A DNA stretch of 64,000 nt. Source: Chryseobacterium sp. LAM-KRS1 (GTDB taxonomy: Bacteria; Bacteroidota; Bacteroidia; Flavobacteriales; Weeksellaceae). The notes beneath the pieces were generated by a model that was not told the DNA's origin, ran no database searches, and saw nothing but the letters and a program-made list of their open reading frames with translations. Below are positions 9,852 through 18,470 of the stretch, piece after piece (positions within the stretch are counted from its first letter, which is position 1; each line of letters begins with the position of its first letter). Location: assembly GCF_013184525.1 (NCBI RefSeq), contig NZ_JAAOIZ010000002.1:1-64000 (forward strand). Reading direction: 5' to 3'. A program made the translations under genes and the position numbers.

Positions 9852-10201
9852 TCAGCGAGAATTTCTTCTCTGGCTTTTTTCGTTAATGAAGAGAAAACAA
9901 GATCATAGGAGTGATCAATCATTTTAAAAATAAGATCTCTTTTTAACCCATCCAAAGAAACTGAATTCCAATGGGTCTTATTCATGTGATAAGCACCGGT
10001 GATCTGCGGATATTGCTCCCGAAGTTCGGCACTCCATTCAGGATCGGTCTTTACGTTGATTGCTAAAGGCTGTCTTTCCAGTCCCATTAATAAAAACATT
10101 TTCGTTCCTACTTTCATCACAAGCGTTTCATTGTCAAAAGGAAAAGTTTCGGTGACTCCTTTTTTTGCAAGACAGTAATCCAATATTTCGTTGGCATCCA
10201 T
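9848..10201 (-). CDS. MmcQ/YjbR family protein
   Basis: 117 residues with the family pattern: N-terminal MDANEILDYCLAKKGVTETFPFDNETLVMKVGTKMFLL, then LAINVKTDPEWSAELREQYPQITGAYHMNKTHWNSV and a C-terminal helix DHSYDLVFSSLTKKAR. MmcQ/YjbR proteins are small cytoplasmic proteins with a CyaY-like fold and suspected DNA-binding roles; the function is not established. It ends tail-to-tail with ribF. Upstream lies the tandem-repeat region at 10261-10466, so its promoter may be affected by repeat number. Confidence 0.88.
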   Translation of the reverse strand: MDANEILDYCLAKKGVTETFPFDNETLVMKVGTKMFLLMGLERQPLAINVKTDPEWSAELREQYPQITGAYHMNKTHWNSVSLDGLKRDLIFKMIDHSYDLVFSSLTKKAREEILAD

Positions 10202-10260
10202 TTTTAATAGCTGATTGTTTTAATGGGTTATTAGTTAAAAGATGAAAATGAGAGTTTAAT

Positions 10261-10291
10261 AGTTGATAGTTGATAGTTGATAGTTGATAGT
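10261..10291. repeat. Heptamer tandem repeat (AGTTGAT, 4 copies plus 3 bases)
   Basis: Four perfect head-to-tail copies of AGTTGAT and a partial fifth lie 60 bp upstream of the MmcQ/YjbR start, just before the octamer array. Confidence 0.9.
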
Positions 10292-10314
10292 GCAAAATTA
10301 GTGTTTATCAAGTT

Positions 10315-10466
10315 CTTTTAATCTTTTAATCTTTTAATCTTTTAATCTTTTAATCTTTTAATCTTTTAATCTTTTAATCTTTTAATCTTTTAATCTTTTA
10401 ATCTTTTAATCTTTTAATCTTTTAATCTTTTAATCTTTTAATCTTTTAATCTTTTAATCTTTTAAT
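10315..10466. repeat. Octamer tandem repeat (CTTTTAAT, 19 perfect copies)
   Basis: 152 bp made of exactly 19 identical head-to-tail copies of CTTTTAAT, followed by a broken unit (CTTTATTA). It lies between two divergent genes, 114 bp from the left start (10201) and 78 bp from the right start (10544). Perfect identity of all units suggests recent slippage. The region is free of coding sequence, so any length change would act on promoter spacing or DNA shape. Confidence 0.97.
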
Positions 10467-10543
10467 CTTTATTATTAATTTCAAATTTAGTAAATTTAGG
10501 TAGGAAAGAAAAGTTCACAACATCATCACTAATCACATTTATT

Positions 10544-11200
10544 ATGAAAGCTTTGGTAATTGGCGCTACAGGTGCTACCGGTAAAGATTTAGTCAATCAA
10601 TTACTTAACGATAAGGAATTCGATGAAGTTGATGTATTTGTCAGAAAACCTCTTGATATCAGGAGTGATAAATTAAACGTTCACATCGTAAACTTTGATG
10701 CACCGGAAGAATGGAAAGAAGCAGTAAAAGGTGATGTTGCTTTTTCCTGCCTGGGAACCACTTTGAAAACAGCTGGGAGTAAAGAAGCCCAGAGAAAAGT
10801 AGATTTCGACTATCAGTATGAATTTGCAAAAGCTGCGAAGGAAAACAATGTGGATGACTACATTCTTGTTTCTGCTTACGGGGCAAATCCTAAATCTAAA
10901 ATTTTCTACTCCAAAATGAAAGGCGAGCTTGAAGAAGCTGTTAAGCAACTGCATTTTAATAAAATAACCATCTTTAAACCTGGCATGCTGGAAAGAAAAG
11001 ACTCCGACAGAACGGGAGAAGTTCTCGGAAGCCGAATTATAAAATTTGCCAACAAAATCGGACTTCTGGAAAGCCAGAAGCCATTGCCAACTCATATTTT
11101 AGCCAAAGCCATGATCAATTCTTCTAAAATCAAAAGCTATGGGTATTCCAGTATAAAACTGGGAAATATATTTTGTTTTGCTGAGAAAACGAATGAATGA
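10544..11200 (+). CDS. NAD(P)-binding Rossmann protein (HTATIP2/NmrA-like)
   Basis: 218 residues, an atypical short-chain dehydrogenase. The dinucleotide loop is VIGATGATGKDLV at residues 4-16. CLGTTLKTAGSKEAQRKVDF at about 69-88 and YILVSAYGANPKSKIFYSKMKGELE at about 106-130 (serine plus YxxxK-like YSKMK) match the HTATIP2/TIP30-type group, which carries FKPGMLERK later. It is probably a cytoplasmic oxidoreductase or redox-sensing protein; the substrate is unknown. Its start lies 78 bp after the 19-copy octamer array. Confidence 0.88.
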   Translation: MKALVIGATGATGKDLVNQLLNDKEFDEVDVFVRKPLDIRSDKLNVHIVNFDAPEEWKEAVKGDVAFSCLGTTLKTAGSKEAQRKVDFDYQYEFAKAAKENNVDDYILVSAYGANPKSKIFYSKMKGELEEAVKQLHFNKITIFKPGMLERKDSDRTGEVLGSRIIKFANKIGLLESQKPLPTHILAKAMINSSKIKSYGYSSIKLGNIFCFAEKTNE

Positions 11201-11202
11201 AA

Positions 11203-11252
11203 GGTTAGAGATTAGAAGTTAGAGGTTAGAGGTTAGAGGTTAGAGGTTAGAG
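11203..11252. repeat. Heptamer tandem repeat (GGTTAGA, 7 units)
   Basis: Seven units of GGTTAGA, of which the second and third carry one substitution each. They start 3 bp after the stop of the Rossmann-fold gene. The same heptamer recurs at 30094-30137. Confidence 0.9.
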
Positions 11253-11312
11253 AAAGATAATAATTTGAGGTGATAAACTTATATTTTCTGGTCTGAGCCG
11301 AAGCTCAGGCTT

Positions 11313-11828
11313 TTACTTCGTCGTTTTACTATTCATACTTTTCCCTAATTTTTCATATTCAACATCATTAGGCTCCCAGAGCTCGATTTTGTTTCCTTCT
11401 ATATCCATGATGTGTACAAACTTTCCATATTCATAACTTTCGATCTTATCCACAATGGTTACATTTTCTTTTTTTAACTCTTCAACCAGCTTTTCAAGAT
11501 GTTCTACCCTATAATTGATCATGAAGTCTTTTTCTGAAGGTTGAAAATATTTTGTTTTTTCACTGAAAGGACTCCACTGGCTAAATCCTTTTTTAGAGTT
11601 ATCAGTCCCCTGGTACCATTCAAATACCGCCCCATATTCATTGGTTTGAAGCCCCAGGTGATCGCTATACCATTCTCTCATTTTCTTAGGATCTTTACAT
11701 TTAAAAAAAATTCCACCAATCCCTGTTACTCTTTTAAGACGGTCCTCACTGCCATCAGTAGCAGATTTAAAGGCAAATCCTGATATAAAAGAAATTAGAA
11801 TGCAAAGCGCAAAAATGATCTTTTTCAT
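11313..11828 (-). CDS. Exported VOC (glyoxalase-fold) protein
   Basis: 171 residues. MKKIIFALCILISFISGFAF is a Sec signal or membrane anchor, followed by one VOC domain: ITGIGGIFFKCKDPKKMREWYSDHLGLQ is represented here by GIGGIFFKCKDPKKMREWY at about 36-54, and FVHIMDIEGNKIELWEP is the closing strand with the metal-ligand Glu. VOC proteins bind a metal and act on small electrophiles or bind antibiotics. Export is unusual for this family. It is downstream of the lipoprotein glutathione peroxidase gene but separated from it by a terminator. The substrate is unknown. Confidence 0.85.
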   Translation of the reverse strand: MKKIIFALCILISFISGFAFKSATDGSEDRLKRVTGIGGIFFKCKDPKKMREWYSDHLGLQTNEYGAVFEWYQGTDNSKKGFSQWSPFSEKTKYFQPSEKDFMINYRVEHLEKLVEELKKENVTIVDKIESYEYGKFVHIMDIEGNKIELWEPNDVEYEKLGKSMNSKTTK

Positions 11829-11861
11829 GAGTTAGGTTTTTATTTATTTAACCATATAAAA

Positions 11862-11886
11862 AAAGTGGGTGAAAACACCCACTTTG
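11862..11886 (-). terminator. Terminator after the glutathione peroxidase gene
   Basis: Arms AAAGTGGGTG (11862-11871) and CACCCACTTT (11876-11885) with loop AAAA. The preceding A run serves as the U tract for leftward transcription. Confidence 0.85.
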
Positions 11887-11907
11887 TAAAAATATACTTT
11901 TTTTTGT

Positions 11908-12483
11908 TTACTTAAAATATTTTGTAATCGCCTGATCAGTTGGCTTCGTAGTGCTTACAAAGCTATCTACTAATTTACCGTTTTCGTCGATCAGGAATTT
12001 AGTGAAGTTCCAAAGGATCGTAGTATTCTTAACTCCGTTTAGTTCTTTTTCTGTCAGATATTTAAAAATAGGTGCTGTATCATCCCCTTTTACAGAAACT
12101 TTAGCAGCCAATGGAAAAGTTACCCCATAATTTTTCTGGCAAAACGCACCGATCTCGGTATTGGTTCCCGGTTCCTGACCTCCAAAGTTGTTGGCAGGAA
12201 AACCCACTACTACCAATTTATCTTTATATTCTTCATAAACTTTTTCCAGATCCGCATATTGTGGGGTAAATCCACATTCCGAAGCCGTATTTACAATCAG
12301 GATCTTTTTTCCTTTAAAGTCTGCAAAATTGATCTCTTTGCCATCAAGGCTTTCTACTTTGAAATCATATATTGTTTTTCCCATAAGTTCATTGGTTTTA
12401 GCTTTAGAAATTTCACTTTTTTGGTTGGTACAACTCTGTAAGAACGCTACAAAAGAAAGTAGCAATAAGAAGATCTTTTTCAT
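11908..12483 (-). CDS. Lipoprotein glutathione/thioredoxin peroxidase
   Basis: 191 residues. The signal peptide ends in a lipobox (LQSC, C18), so it should be a membrane lipoprotein facing the periplasm. The GPx domain carries the peroxidatic cysteine C70 in NTASECGFT, Q103 in NNFGGQEPG, and W158-N159 in ILWNF, completing the catalytic tetrad; cysteine replaces selenocysteine. FCQKNYGVTFPLAAKV supplies the usual second cysteine region. Bacterial Cys-GPx enzymes generally use thioredoxin-type reductants; the periplasmic donor is not known. It lies between the VOC gene and an exported LolA-like gene, all leftward. Confidence 0.93.
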   Translation of the reverse strand: MKKIFLLLLSFVAFLQSCTNQKSEISKAKTNELMGKTIYDFKVESLDGKEINFADFKGKKILIVNTASECGFTPQYADLEKVYEEYKDKLVVVGFPANNFGGQEPGTNTEIGAFCQKNYGVTFPLAAKVSVKGDDTAPIFKYLTEKELNGVKNTTILWNFTKFLIDENGKLVDSFVSTTKPTDQAITKYFK

Positions 12484-12531
12484 GAGTAATATGATTAGTG
12501 GCAGTTTTCACTGCGTTATTTATATAGACTA

Positions 12532-13194
12532 TTAAAATTTAAAGATATTGGCAGGAAAAACTTTGTTGATGTCTATTTTATTGATCTGCATTACAAAATC
12601 CCCATCTTTTTTAGGGCTTGAAGATTCAATTCTGAAAGGCATTAATAGATTTCCCACTTTTCTATACTCCGAATACGTTAATGTTTCATCTTTTTTTATT
12701 TCCTTAAGAAGCATATAGGTATTGGTATCAAAATAATAGAAATTTTTATTGACATTTTTTGTTAATTCTACTTTATGGCAATAAATATCTCCCACTTTCT
12801 CTTTTCCCAGATACTTAGCTTCAAAACCTTTATTCTCCCAGTCAATGAAATCATTATCAAAACTTTCGGGAATATAATTCGGATATTCCTGAACTTTATT
12901 TGTGGCATAGTTCATTGCATATCCTTTATTTCCGTCATAGCCTTCAATCGCAGTTTCTTTATTATTAATGGTAAGAACTGTTTTAGTGAGATTCGGGCGT
13001 TGCTGATAAATTTTTATCGGATATTCATCTTTGATCCCCAAAATTACTTTCCCTTGAAGTAATACTGAATTTAACAGCTTCCAATTCGTCAGTCCGCCTG
13101 ATAATTCAATATTTTTATCGATAATTTCCTTAGCGGTCTGTGCAAAAGTAATTTGTGAATAAATCAGTACGAATACTAAAAGTAATTTCTTCAT
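12532..13194 (-). CDS. Exported LolA/outer-membrane-lipoprotein-sorting-like protein
   Basis: 220 residues with a signal peptide (MKKLLLVFVLIYSQITFAQ). The mature protein begins TAKEIIDKNIELSGGLTNWKLLNSV, an opening common to a Bacteroidota periplasmic LolA-like/outer membrane lipoprotein-sorting fold. GYDGNKGYAMN, KVGDIYCHKVELT and YYFDTNTYMLLKE follow as expected for such antiparallel beta sheets. It may bind hydrophobic ligands in the periplasm; no partner gene is adjacent. A -7 element lies 18 bp upstream. Confidence 0.75.
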   Translation of the reverse strand: MKKLLLVFVLIYSQITFAQTAKEIIDKNIELSGGLTNWKLLNSVLLQGKVILGIKDEYPIKIYQQRPNLTKTVLTINNKETAIEGYDGNKGYAMNYATNKVQEYPNYIPESFDNDFIDWENKGFEAKYLGKEKVGDIYCHKVELTKNVNKNFYYFDTNTYMLLKEIKKDETLTYSEYRKVGNLLMPFRIESSSPKKDGDFVMQINKIDINKVFPANIFKF

Positions 13195-13211
13195 TAATTC
13201 AATTTATAATT

Positions 13212-13219
13212 CAAATATA
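13212..13219 (-). promoter_or_regulatory. -7 promoter element (TATATTTG) for the LolA-like gene
   Basis: The complement of CAAATATA, an exact TAnnTTTG match, lies 18 bp upstream of the ATG at 13194. Confidence 0.55.
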
Positions 13220-13332
13220 AGGCGAATTTGTAAGAAAGCAAATTTGTGAAAATGTAAAATCGTACTCATTTAACAATTTTACAAATTTGCTATTTAGCAA
13301 TTCAGCCTTCTTCCTTTTTGCCTGTTGGCAAT

Positions 13333-14058
13333 TTAGTTGATCAATTTTCTTGCTTTTTCCAAATCCTCAGGTGTATCAATTCCAACTCCAATAAAGTTGG
13401 TCTCTATTAATTTAATTTTCATCCCATATTCCAGGTAACGGATACATTCTATTTTTTCCGAAATTTCTAAAGGTTTCATTTCCAGTTTAGAAAACTGCAG
13501 CAGTGCATGCTTTCTGAATGCATATACTCCAATGTGCTTGAAATAATCTACAGCATACGAGATCTCCCTGTGGTAAGGAATAACTGAGCGGCTAAAGTAT
13601 AATGCAAAACCATTATTATCGGTAATAACTTTCACATTATTTGGATTTTCAATTTCCTCCTTTTCAGTCAGCTTTATCTTCAGGGAAGCTAATGAAATTT
13701 CCTGATTATGATCTTCTTTAAAAACTTCAATCAGCTGTTTTAGAGGTTCTTTCTTTAAAAAAGGCTCATCACCCTGCACATTGATTACAATATCACAATC
13801 TATATGCTGAACTGCCTCCGCAATACGGTCACTTCCTGTTTCATGCTGCCCGGTCATTACGGCCTTTCCTCCATTATTAATAATCTCATTATAAATAATC
13901 TCAGAATCACACGCTACAAAAACTTCATCAAATAAACCCGTTTCCAGAACATTCTGATAGGTGGTCGTAATTACTGTTTTACCACCTAAAATCTGCATTA
14001 ATTTTCCGGGAAACCGGCTTGCTTCGTAACGGGCGGGAATAACTGCTATGATCTTCAT
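13333..14058 (-). CDS. kdsB: 3-deoxy-manno-octulosonate cytidylyltransferase
   Basis: 241 residues. It has the CMP-sugar synthetase signature [13 protein letters not shown] at 7-19, the [10 protein letters not shown] region, INVQGDEPF at about 93-101 (metal and CTP site), and the C-terminal [13 protein letters not shown]. It activates Kdo with CTP to CMP-Kdo, the donor for lipopolysaccharide inner core in the cytoplasm. It is leftward and follows the PAP2 gene in the direction opposite to transcription, with about 57 bp between them. Confidence 0.96.
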   Translation of the reverse strand: MKIIAVIPARYEASRFPGKLMQILGGKTVITTTYQNVLETGLFDEVFVACDSEIIYNEIINNGGKAVMTGQHETGSDRIAEAVQHIDCDIVINVQGDEPFLKKEPLKQLIEVFKEDHNQEISLASLKIKLTEKEEIENPNNVKVITDNNGFALYFSRSVIPYHREISYAVDYFKHIGVYAFRKHALLQFSKLEMKPLEISEKIECIRYLEYGMKIKLIETNFIGVGIDTPEDLEKARKLIN

Positions 14059-14115
14059 TGAACGATTCTTATTATTTTAATTTTTTTTAAATATAAGCAA
14101 AATATGGACTTCTTC

Positions 14116-15081
14116 TTAAAAAGAAACGTTTACTCCCACCATATTATAGCCTAGATTCGTAGAAGCAATAAAATTCAATTTATATTTTACTTTTCCTGTA
14201 CTTGCTCCTGAAACTGTATATCTGTTTTTCGAAATGGTTTTCCCTATAAAATATCCCATGAGCAAGGCTAAAGGATAATCCGATGCCCAGTGAACCTGGC
14301 TTTGCATCATCTGAAAAGCCATCGCTCCTGCCAATGTATATCCTACTGGTTTAATCCATACTGCGTCAGGGTAATTATCTGCAATCACCGTGATAGCCGA
14401 CATAAATGTTGTTAAATGTCCCGATGGCATTGCGTCATAACTTGATGTGTTTTTAGCAAAAGCTGCAAAGCTTGGAAAAGGAGTCCAGTGTCCTCCGGGA
14501 TTACCTTTTTCTATTGCTATAAAAGGACTTTCCCTACCTGTAATCCTCTTTATTGTTTGTGAAAAAACACCGGAAAGCAATAAACTTTCCATTAAACCAC
14601 TGGCGGTTGCCTGAGCCCTGTAGTCATCTTTAATCCAACCATACGTCGCAAAACCTATCCCTAACAATACAACTGTAGAGCCATTACCAATGAGATATAA
14701 ACCTGAGCCGATATCCTTCGGTATTTTTATAACTCCTCCGATTTTACTGTAATTATTATCGGCACTCATCCCCCATTTTTCCCCCAGCTCTCTTGAATTA
14801 TCAATCAATTTCTGATCGAATGAAATAAGCACCAAAGTACTTGCTATTGCACCTCCTAAGTAATAAGCATGATCCTTTGCAACAAAGTCCTTATTAGTAT
14901 CTATAAAATCTTTCGGAGCCCTAGTAATAAATTCGAAAAGCTTAGGCTTATGATAGGTTCGCACAGAACCGTCTTTGAGAATATAGCTCTGTGATTTTAA
15001 TGATTTTTCGATGGTGCTGTCTTTTTTCTGCGACCATACCATTACTGATATGGGTAATAGCAGCCATTTAATTTTTTTCAC
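14116..15081 (-). CDS. PAP2-family membrane phosphatase
   Basis: 321 residues with a signal peptide at the N-terminus (MKKIKWLLLPISVMVWSQK). The acid-phosphatase motifs are KRITGRESPF (motif 1), AMPSGHLTTFMSA (motif 2, with the proton-donor His) and QVHWASDYPLALLMGYFIG (motif 3, with the nucleophile His and its Asp). Hydrophobic stretches lie near residues 75-90, 125-145 and 265-285. PAP2 enzymes remove phosphate from lipid phosphates such as undecaprenyl diphosphate or from lipid A; the substrate here is not determined. A 14-bp inverted repeat with a 48-base loop lies in its 5' region. Confidence 0.9.
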   Translation of the reverse strand: MKKIKWLLLPISVMVWSQKKDSTIEKSLKSQSYILKDGSVRTYHKPKLFEFITRAPKDFIDTNKDFVAKDHAYYLGGAIASTLVLISFDQKLIDNSRELGEKWGMSADNNYSKIGGVIKIPKDIGSGLYLIGNGSTVVLLGIGFATYGWIKDDYRAQATASGLMESLLLSGVFSQTIKRITGRESPFIAIEKGNPGGHWTPFPSFAAFAKNTSSYDAMPSGHLTTFMSAITVIADNYPDAVWIKPVGYTLAGAMAFQMMQSQVHWASDYPLALLMGYFIGKTISKNRYTVSGASTGKVKYKLNFIASTNLGYNMVGVNVSF

Positions 15082-15096
15082 TTTGTGTTTTTTTTG

Positions 15097-15172
15097 ATAC
15101 CCGCAATCAGCTAACCGTTCATGAGACTTTCAACAGAAACAAAAGTTCATTACAACACCTGATTGCGGGTAT
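15097..15172. repeat. 14-bp inverted repeat with a 48-base loop
   Basis: ATACCCGCAATCAG (15097-15110) is exactly complementary to CTGATTGCGGGTAT (15159-15172). The structure lies between the stop of the aminotransferase gene (15178) and the start of the PAP2 gene (15081), both leftward. No U tract follows on the leftward strand, so it is not a standard terminator; it could fold in the PAP2 leader. Confidence 0.85.
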
Positions 15173-15177
15173 TTATT

Positions 15178-16431
15178 TTATTTTAAATTGCTTAATGCCT
15201 GCTCTAATTTTGGCATCATTACTTCAATTTCGTTTACTGCTAGTCCTCCTACAGAAGCACGGAACCAAGGTTCAGATTTTTCTTCTCCGAAGGCAGAGAA
15301 AGGAACTAAAGCTACACCCGCTTCATTGATTAGATAAAAGACAAGATCAGATGAATTTTCTATAGTGCTTCCATCCGGTTTCGTTTTTCCGATATAATCC
15401 AACTTGATCGTAAGGTAAAGGGCTCCCATAGGCTCAATGCTTTCTACGGCTAATCCTTTGCCTTTTAAATCCTGGATTCCTTTATGAAGAACCTTAAGGC
15501 TTTCTTCCAGTTTTCCTTTAAATTCATCAACAAAAGTATTTACATCTTCAGAGTTCTGATAATATTTAGCTGTTGCCTCCTGCTCCGGCTTAGGTGCCCA
15601 AGCTCCTACGTGTGTAAGCAAAGCTTTCATTTTATCGATAATATGAGATGGCCCGAACCCCCATCCTACACGCACTCCTGTTGCAGCAAGACATTTTGAG
15701 ATCCCATCAATATAAATCGTATAGTCTTTCATTTCAGGGAATAGAGAAACGGGATCATAATGTTTAGCATCAAAAGTAAGATTCGAGTAGATTTGGTCAT
15801 ACATCAGATATAAAGGCTTTTCATCAGCGCCTCTTTTTTTATTTTCTTCGATGATGAGTTCGCAGATTTCAGAAAGCTGGTCTTTTGTAAACATCGTTCC
15901 TGTTGGGTTCAATGGCGAACAAAGCGCTAATAAAACAGCACCACTTAAGTGAGGTTTAAGATCAGCAGCAGTAGGTAAAAAGTTATTTTCAGGAGTTGTC
16001 TTCACCTCAATAGCATCTGCAGAAGTAAGATAAGCATAGTGGTTATTATTCCAAGAAGGAATAGGATAAATAACTTTATCACCTTCATCCACAATCGTCT
16101 TATACACTGCATAAATCAAAGGTCTAGATCCTGCAGTAATTAAAATATCATTGGCCGAATACTCCAGATTCCATCTTGATTTAAGATCTTTTGAAACTTC
16201 ATTTCTTAAAGATAAAAGTCCGTTTGCAGGCGGATAATTCGTCAGATTATTCTGATAAGCTTTCTGAATCTCCTCCTTTAACTTTGCAGGTATCGGATAG
16301 ATATTAGAATTCAGGTCACCAATAGTAAGATTGGCTATCTCCGCTCCTTTTGCCTTTAAATCATTTACTTCATTACCAATTTTTACAATTTCAGAACCAA
16401 TCAGGTTCGCCGCTAATTTTGAAACTTTCAC
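15178..16431 (-). CDS. Class I/II PLP-dependent aminotransferase
   Basis: 417 residues, fold-type I. Visible are IGDLNSNIYPIPAKLKEEI near residue 37, TNYPPANGLLSLR (substrate-binding loop) at about 64, ILITAGSRPLIYAVY, the CSPLNPTGTMF motif with the PLP-contact Asn, YDQIYSNLTF, and the PLP lysine in YIDGISKCLAATGVRVGWGFG. It transfers amino groups between an amino acid and a 2-oxoacid in the cytoplasm; aspartate- or aromatic-type specificity cannot be told by eye. It has no operon partner: about 135 bp separate it from the phosphohexomutase. Confidence 0.92.
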   Translation of the reverse strand: MKVSKLAANLIGSEIVKIGNEVNDLKAKGAEIANLTIGDLNSNIYPIPAKLKEEIQKAYQNNLTNYPPANGLLSLRNEVSKDLKSRWNLEYSANDILITAGSRPLIYAVYKTIVDEGDKVIYPIPSWNNNHYAYLTSADAIEVKTTPENNFLPTAADLKPHLSGAVLLALCSPLNPTGTMFTKDQLSEICELIIEENKKRGADEKPLYLMYDQIYSNLTFDAKHYDPVSLFPEMKDYTIYIDGISKCLAATGVRVGWGFGPSHIIDKMKALLTHVGAWAPKPEQEATAKYYQNSEDVNTFVDEFKGKLEESLKVLHKGIQDLKGKGLAVESIEPMGALYLTIKLDYIGKTKPDGSTIENSSDLVFYLINEAGVALVPFSAFGEEKSEPWFRASVGGLAVNEIEVMMPKLEQALSNLK

Positions 16432-16566
16432 TTTATTTAAATATTTATTGTTTTTGACTAATGTTATATGTTATTAAGTATAAGTTATAAATTTTGTTTT
16501 TAATTAGAGAGCTCTTTCCTAATACTCTCATTTATAAATGTATAAACCAATTTATAACTTTCATTT

Positions 16567-18282
16567 TCAGTCTAGTTTAAGATCTGCTTTTACCTGATCA
16601 ATTTTCTCATCCAAAGATTTTAATTTATCTCTGAAATCAGCTTCGGAAGTAATCATATCTTTTACCGAAATATAAAACTTGATCTTTGGTTCTGTTCCGG
16701 AAGGTCTTACACAAACTTTAGTTCCATCCTGAGTATAGTAAATCAATACATTGGATTTTGGAATTTCATTCATAACCTGTTTTTCATTTTTAGAAACAAT
16801 AAAATGCGTTTGTTCCTTAAAATCTTTAATATCTTCAACCAAAGACCCCGCGATTTCTTTTGGAGGGTTTTCTCGGAAATTTTTCATCATGTTCTGAATT
16901 TCTTCAGCTCCGTCCTTACCTTTTCTGACAAGATTCACCAATCCCTCATAGTACATTCCTGTCTCCTGATATATCTCAATCATATATTGATACATCGTTC
17001 TGCCATTGGCTTTGCACCATGCTGCAATTTCGCACGCCAAAAGAATACTTCCACAAGAATCTTTATCACGAACAAAATCCCCGGTCATAAAACCAAAGCT
17101 TTCTTCTCCTCCGCAAACAAACTTTTCTTTTCCCTCAGCTTCACGGATCATTTTTCCGATCCATTTAAACCCGGTAAGACCTGCCTTACAGGCAACCCCA
17201 AATTTTTGGGCAATATCAAAGAAAATATCTGACGTAACGATCGTAGAACCAATAAACTCTTTTCCAGTAATCTTATCCAGTTTTCTCCATTCATTTAGAA
17301 TATAATACGTAAGAATAGTATTGGTTTGATTACCATTCAGCAGTTGCATTTCTCCATCAAGGTTTCTCACTGCAATTCCCAATCTGTCACCATCCGGATC
17401 TGTTCCGATCACAATATCAGCATTGGTGATTTTTGCAAGATCCATTGCCATTTCCAATGCAGCAGGCTCTTCAGGATTCGGGGAAGCTACAGTAGTAAAG
17501 TTTCCGCTAGGAATCATCTGCTCTTTTACAAGATCCACTTTTTTAAATCCTGCTTTTTCCAAAGCCTTCGGAACCGTTGTATAAGTTGTTCCGTGAATGG
17601 ATGTAAAGACAATATTCAGGTTCTCTTTTCCAACATTCTGATACGTGGAATTCTCAATACAGGCATCAATATAAACATCATCCTGCTCTGCCCCGATCCA
17701 TTCAATAAGATCATCGTTCCCGTCAAATTTAATTTCATCAAATTTCACAGAATACACCTCATTGATAATTGCTTCATCATGAGGCGGAACAATTTGAGCT
17801 CCATCATTCCAGTATACTTTATATCCATTATATTCCGGTGGATTATGAGAAGCCGTAAGTACAATACCTCCGTTACATTTTTTATCACGAACGGTAAAAG
17901 ACAATTCCGGCGTAGGTCTGTGATCTTTAAAAAGCAATACCTTAATTCCATTAGCCGTTAAAACATCAGCCACCAGTTTTCCAAATTCTTTGGAATTATG
18001 ACGAACGTCATAAGCGATAGCTACTTTAATTTCCTCATTGGGAAATTGCTTTAACATATAGTTCGCAAGTCCTTGTGTAGCTTGACCTAAAGTATACTTA
18101 TTTAAACGATTCGTTCCAACCCCCATAATTCCTCTCATACCTCCGGTCCCAAATTCCAGTTCCCTGTAAAAAGAATCTTCCAGATCAGGAGAATTACTAT
18201 CAATTAATAATTGCACAGCATCTCTCGTTTCCTGATCAAACGTTTCACTTAACCAAAGTTTCGCTTTTTCTAATGTTGTCAT
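16567..18282 (-). CDS. Phospho-sugar mutase (phosphoglucomutase/phosphomannomutase)
   Basis: 571 residues, in the size range of the PgcA/ManB type. The phosphoserine loop TASHNPPEYNGYKVYW lies near residue 143, the magnesium loop DPDGDRLG at about 299, the sugar-binding loop GGEESFGF at about 397, and the phosphate loop RPSGTEPKIKFY near 536. It interconverts hexose-1- and hexose-6-phosphates for polysaccharide and envelope synthesis. The preceding 190 bp hold a decayed GAAGTC/GATGTCGG-like repeat and no clear -7 box. Confidence 0.95.
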   Translation of the reverse strand: MTTLEKAKLWLSETFDQETRDAVQLLIDSNSPDLEDSFYRELEFGTGGMRGIMGVGTNRLNKYTLGQATQGLANYMLKQFPNEEIKVAIAYDVRHNSKEFGKLVADVLTANGIKVLLFKDHRPTPELSFTVRDKKCNGGIVLTASHNPPEYNGYKVYWNDGAQIVPPHDEAIINEVYSVKFDEIKFDGNDDLIEWIGAEQDDVYIDACIENSTYQNVGKENLNIVFTSIHGTTYTTVPKALEKAGFKKVDLVKEQMIPSGNFTTVASPNPEEPAALEMAMDLAKITNADIVIGTDPDGDRLGIAVRNLDGEMQLLNGNQTNTILTYYILNEWRKLDKITGKEFIGSTIVTSDIFFDIAQKFGVACKAGLTGFKWIGKMIREAEGKEKFVCGGEESFGFMTGDFVRDKDSCGSILLACEIAAWCKANGRTMYQYMIEIYQETGMYYEGLVNLVRKGKDGAEEIQNMMKNFRENPPKEIAGSLVEDIKDFKEQTHFIVSKNEKQVMNEIPKSNVLIYYTQDGTKVCVRPSGTEPKIKFYISVKDMITSEADFRDKLKSLDEKIDQVKADLKLD

Positions 18283-18470
18283 ATTTGTATCTTATTTAAG
18301 CTGGAAGTCTGATGTCGGAGGCCTTTCAGCTGTCTCCATATCAACTTTTGCAGCGTATATTTATTATTCTTTTTATTGCATTTCCGTATATATTTCTTTA
18401 CAACTTTATTCGGAAATATATTTTCTATTCTTTTTTATAAACAATTACATCCTCTACTAACTTTCAGCTT

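Noticed and set aside
10315-10466. CRISPR array
   Set aside because: The units are 8 bp and directly abutting with no spacers, so this is a simple tandem repeat.
15097-15172. Miniature transposable element (MITE)
   Set aside because: The terminal inverted repeats are perfect, but no target-site duplication flanks them and no second copy was noticed in the window.
17326-17961. A 211-codon rightward ORF inside the phosphohexomutase gene
   Set aside because: It is antisense to a fully conserved enzyme, has a Cys/Ile/Ser-rich composition typical of shadow frames, and shows no domain or promoter.
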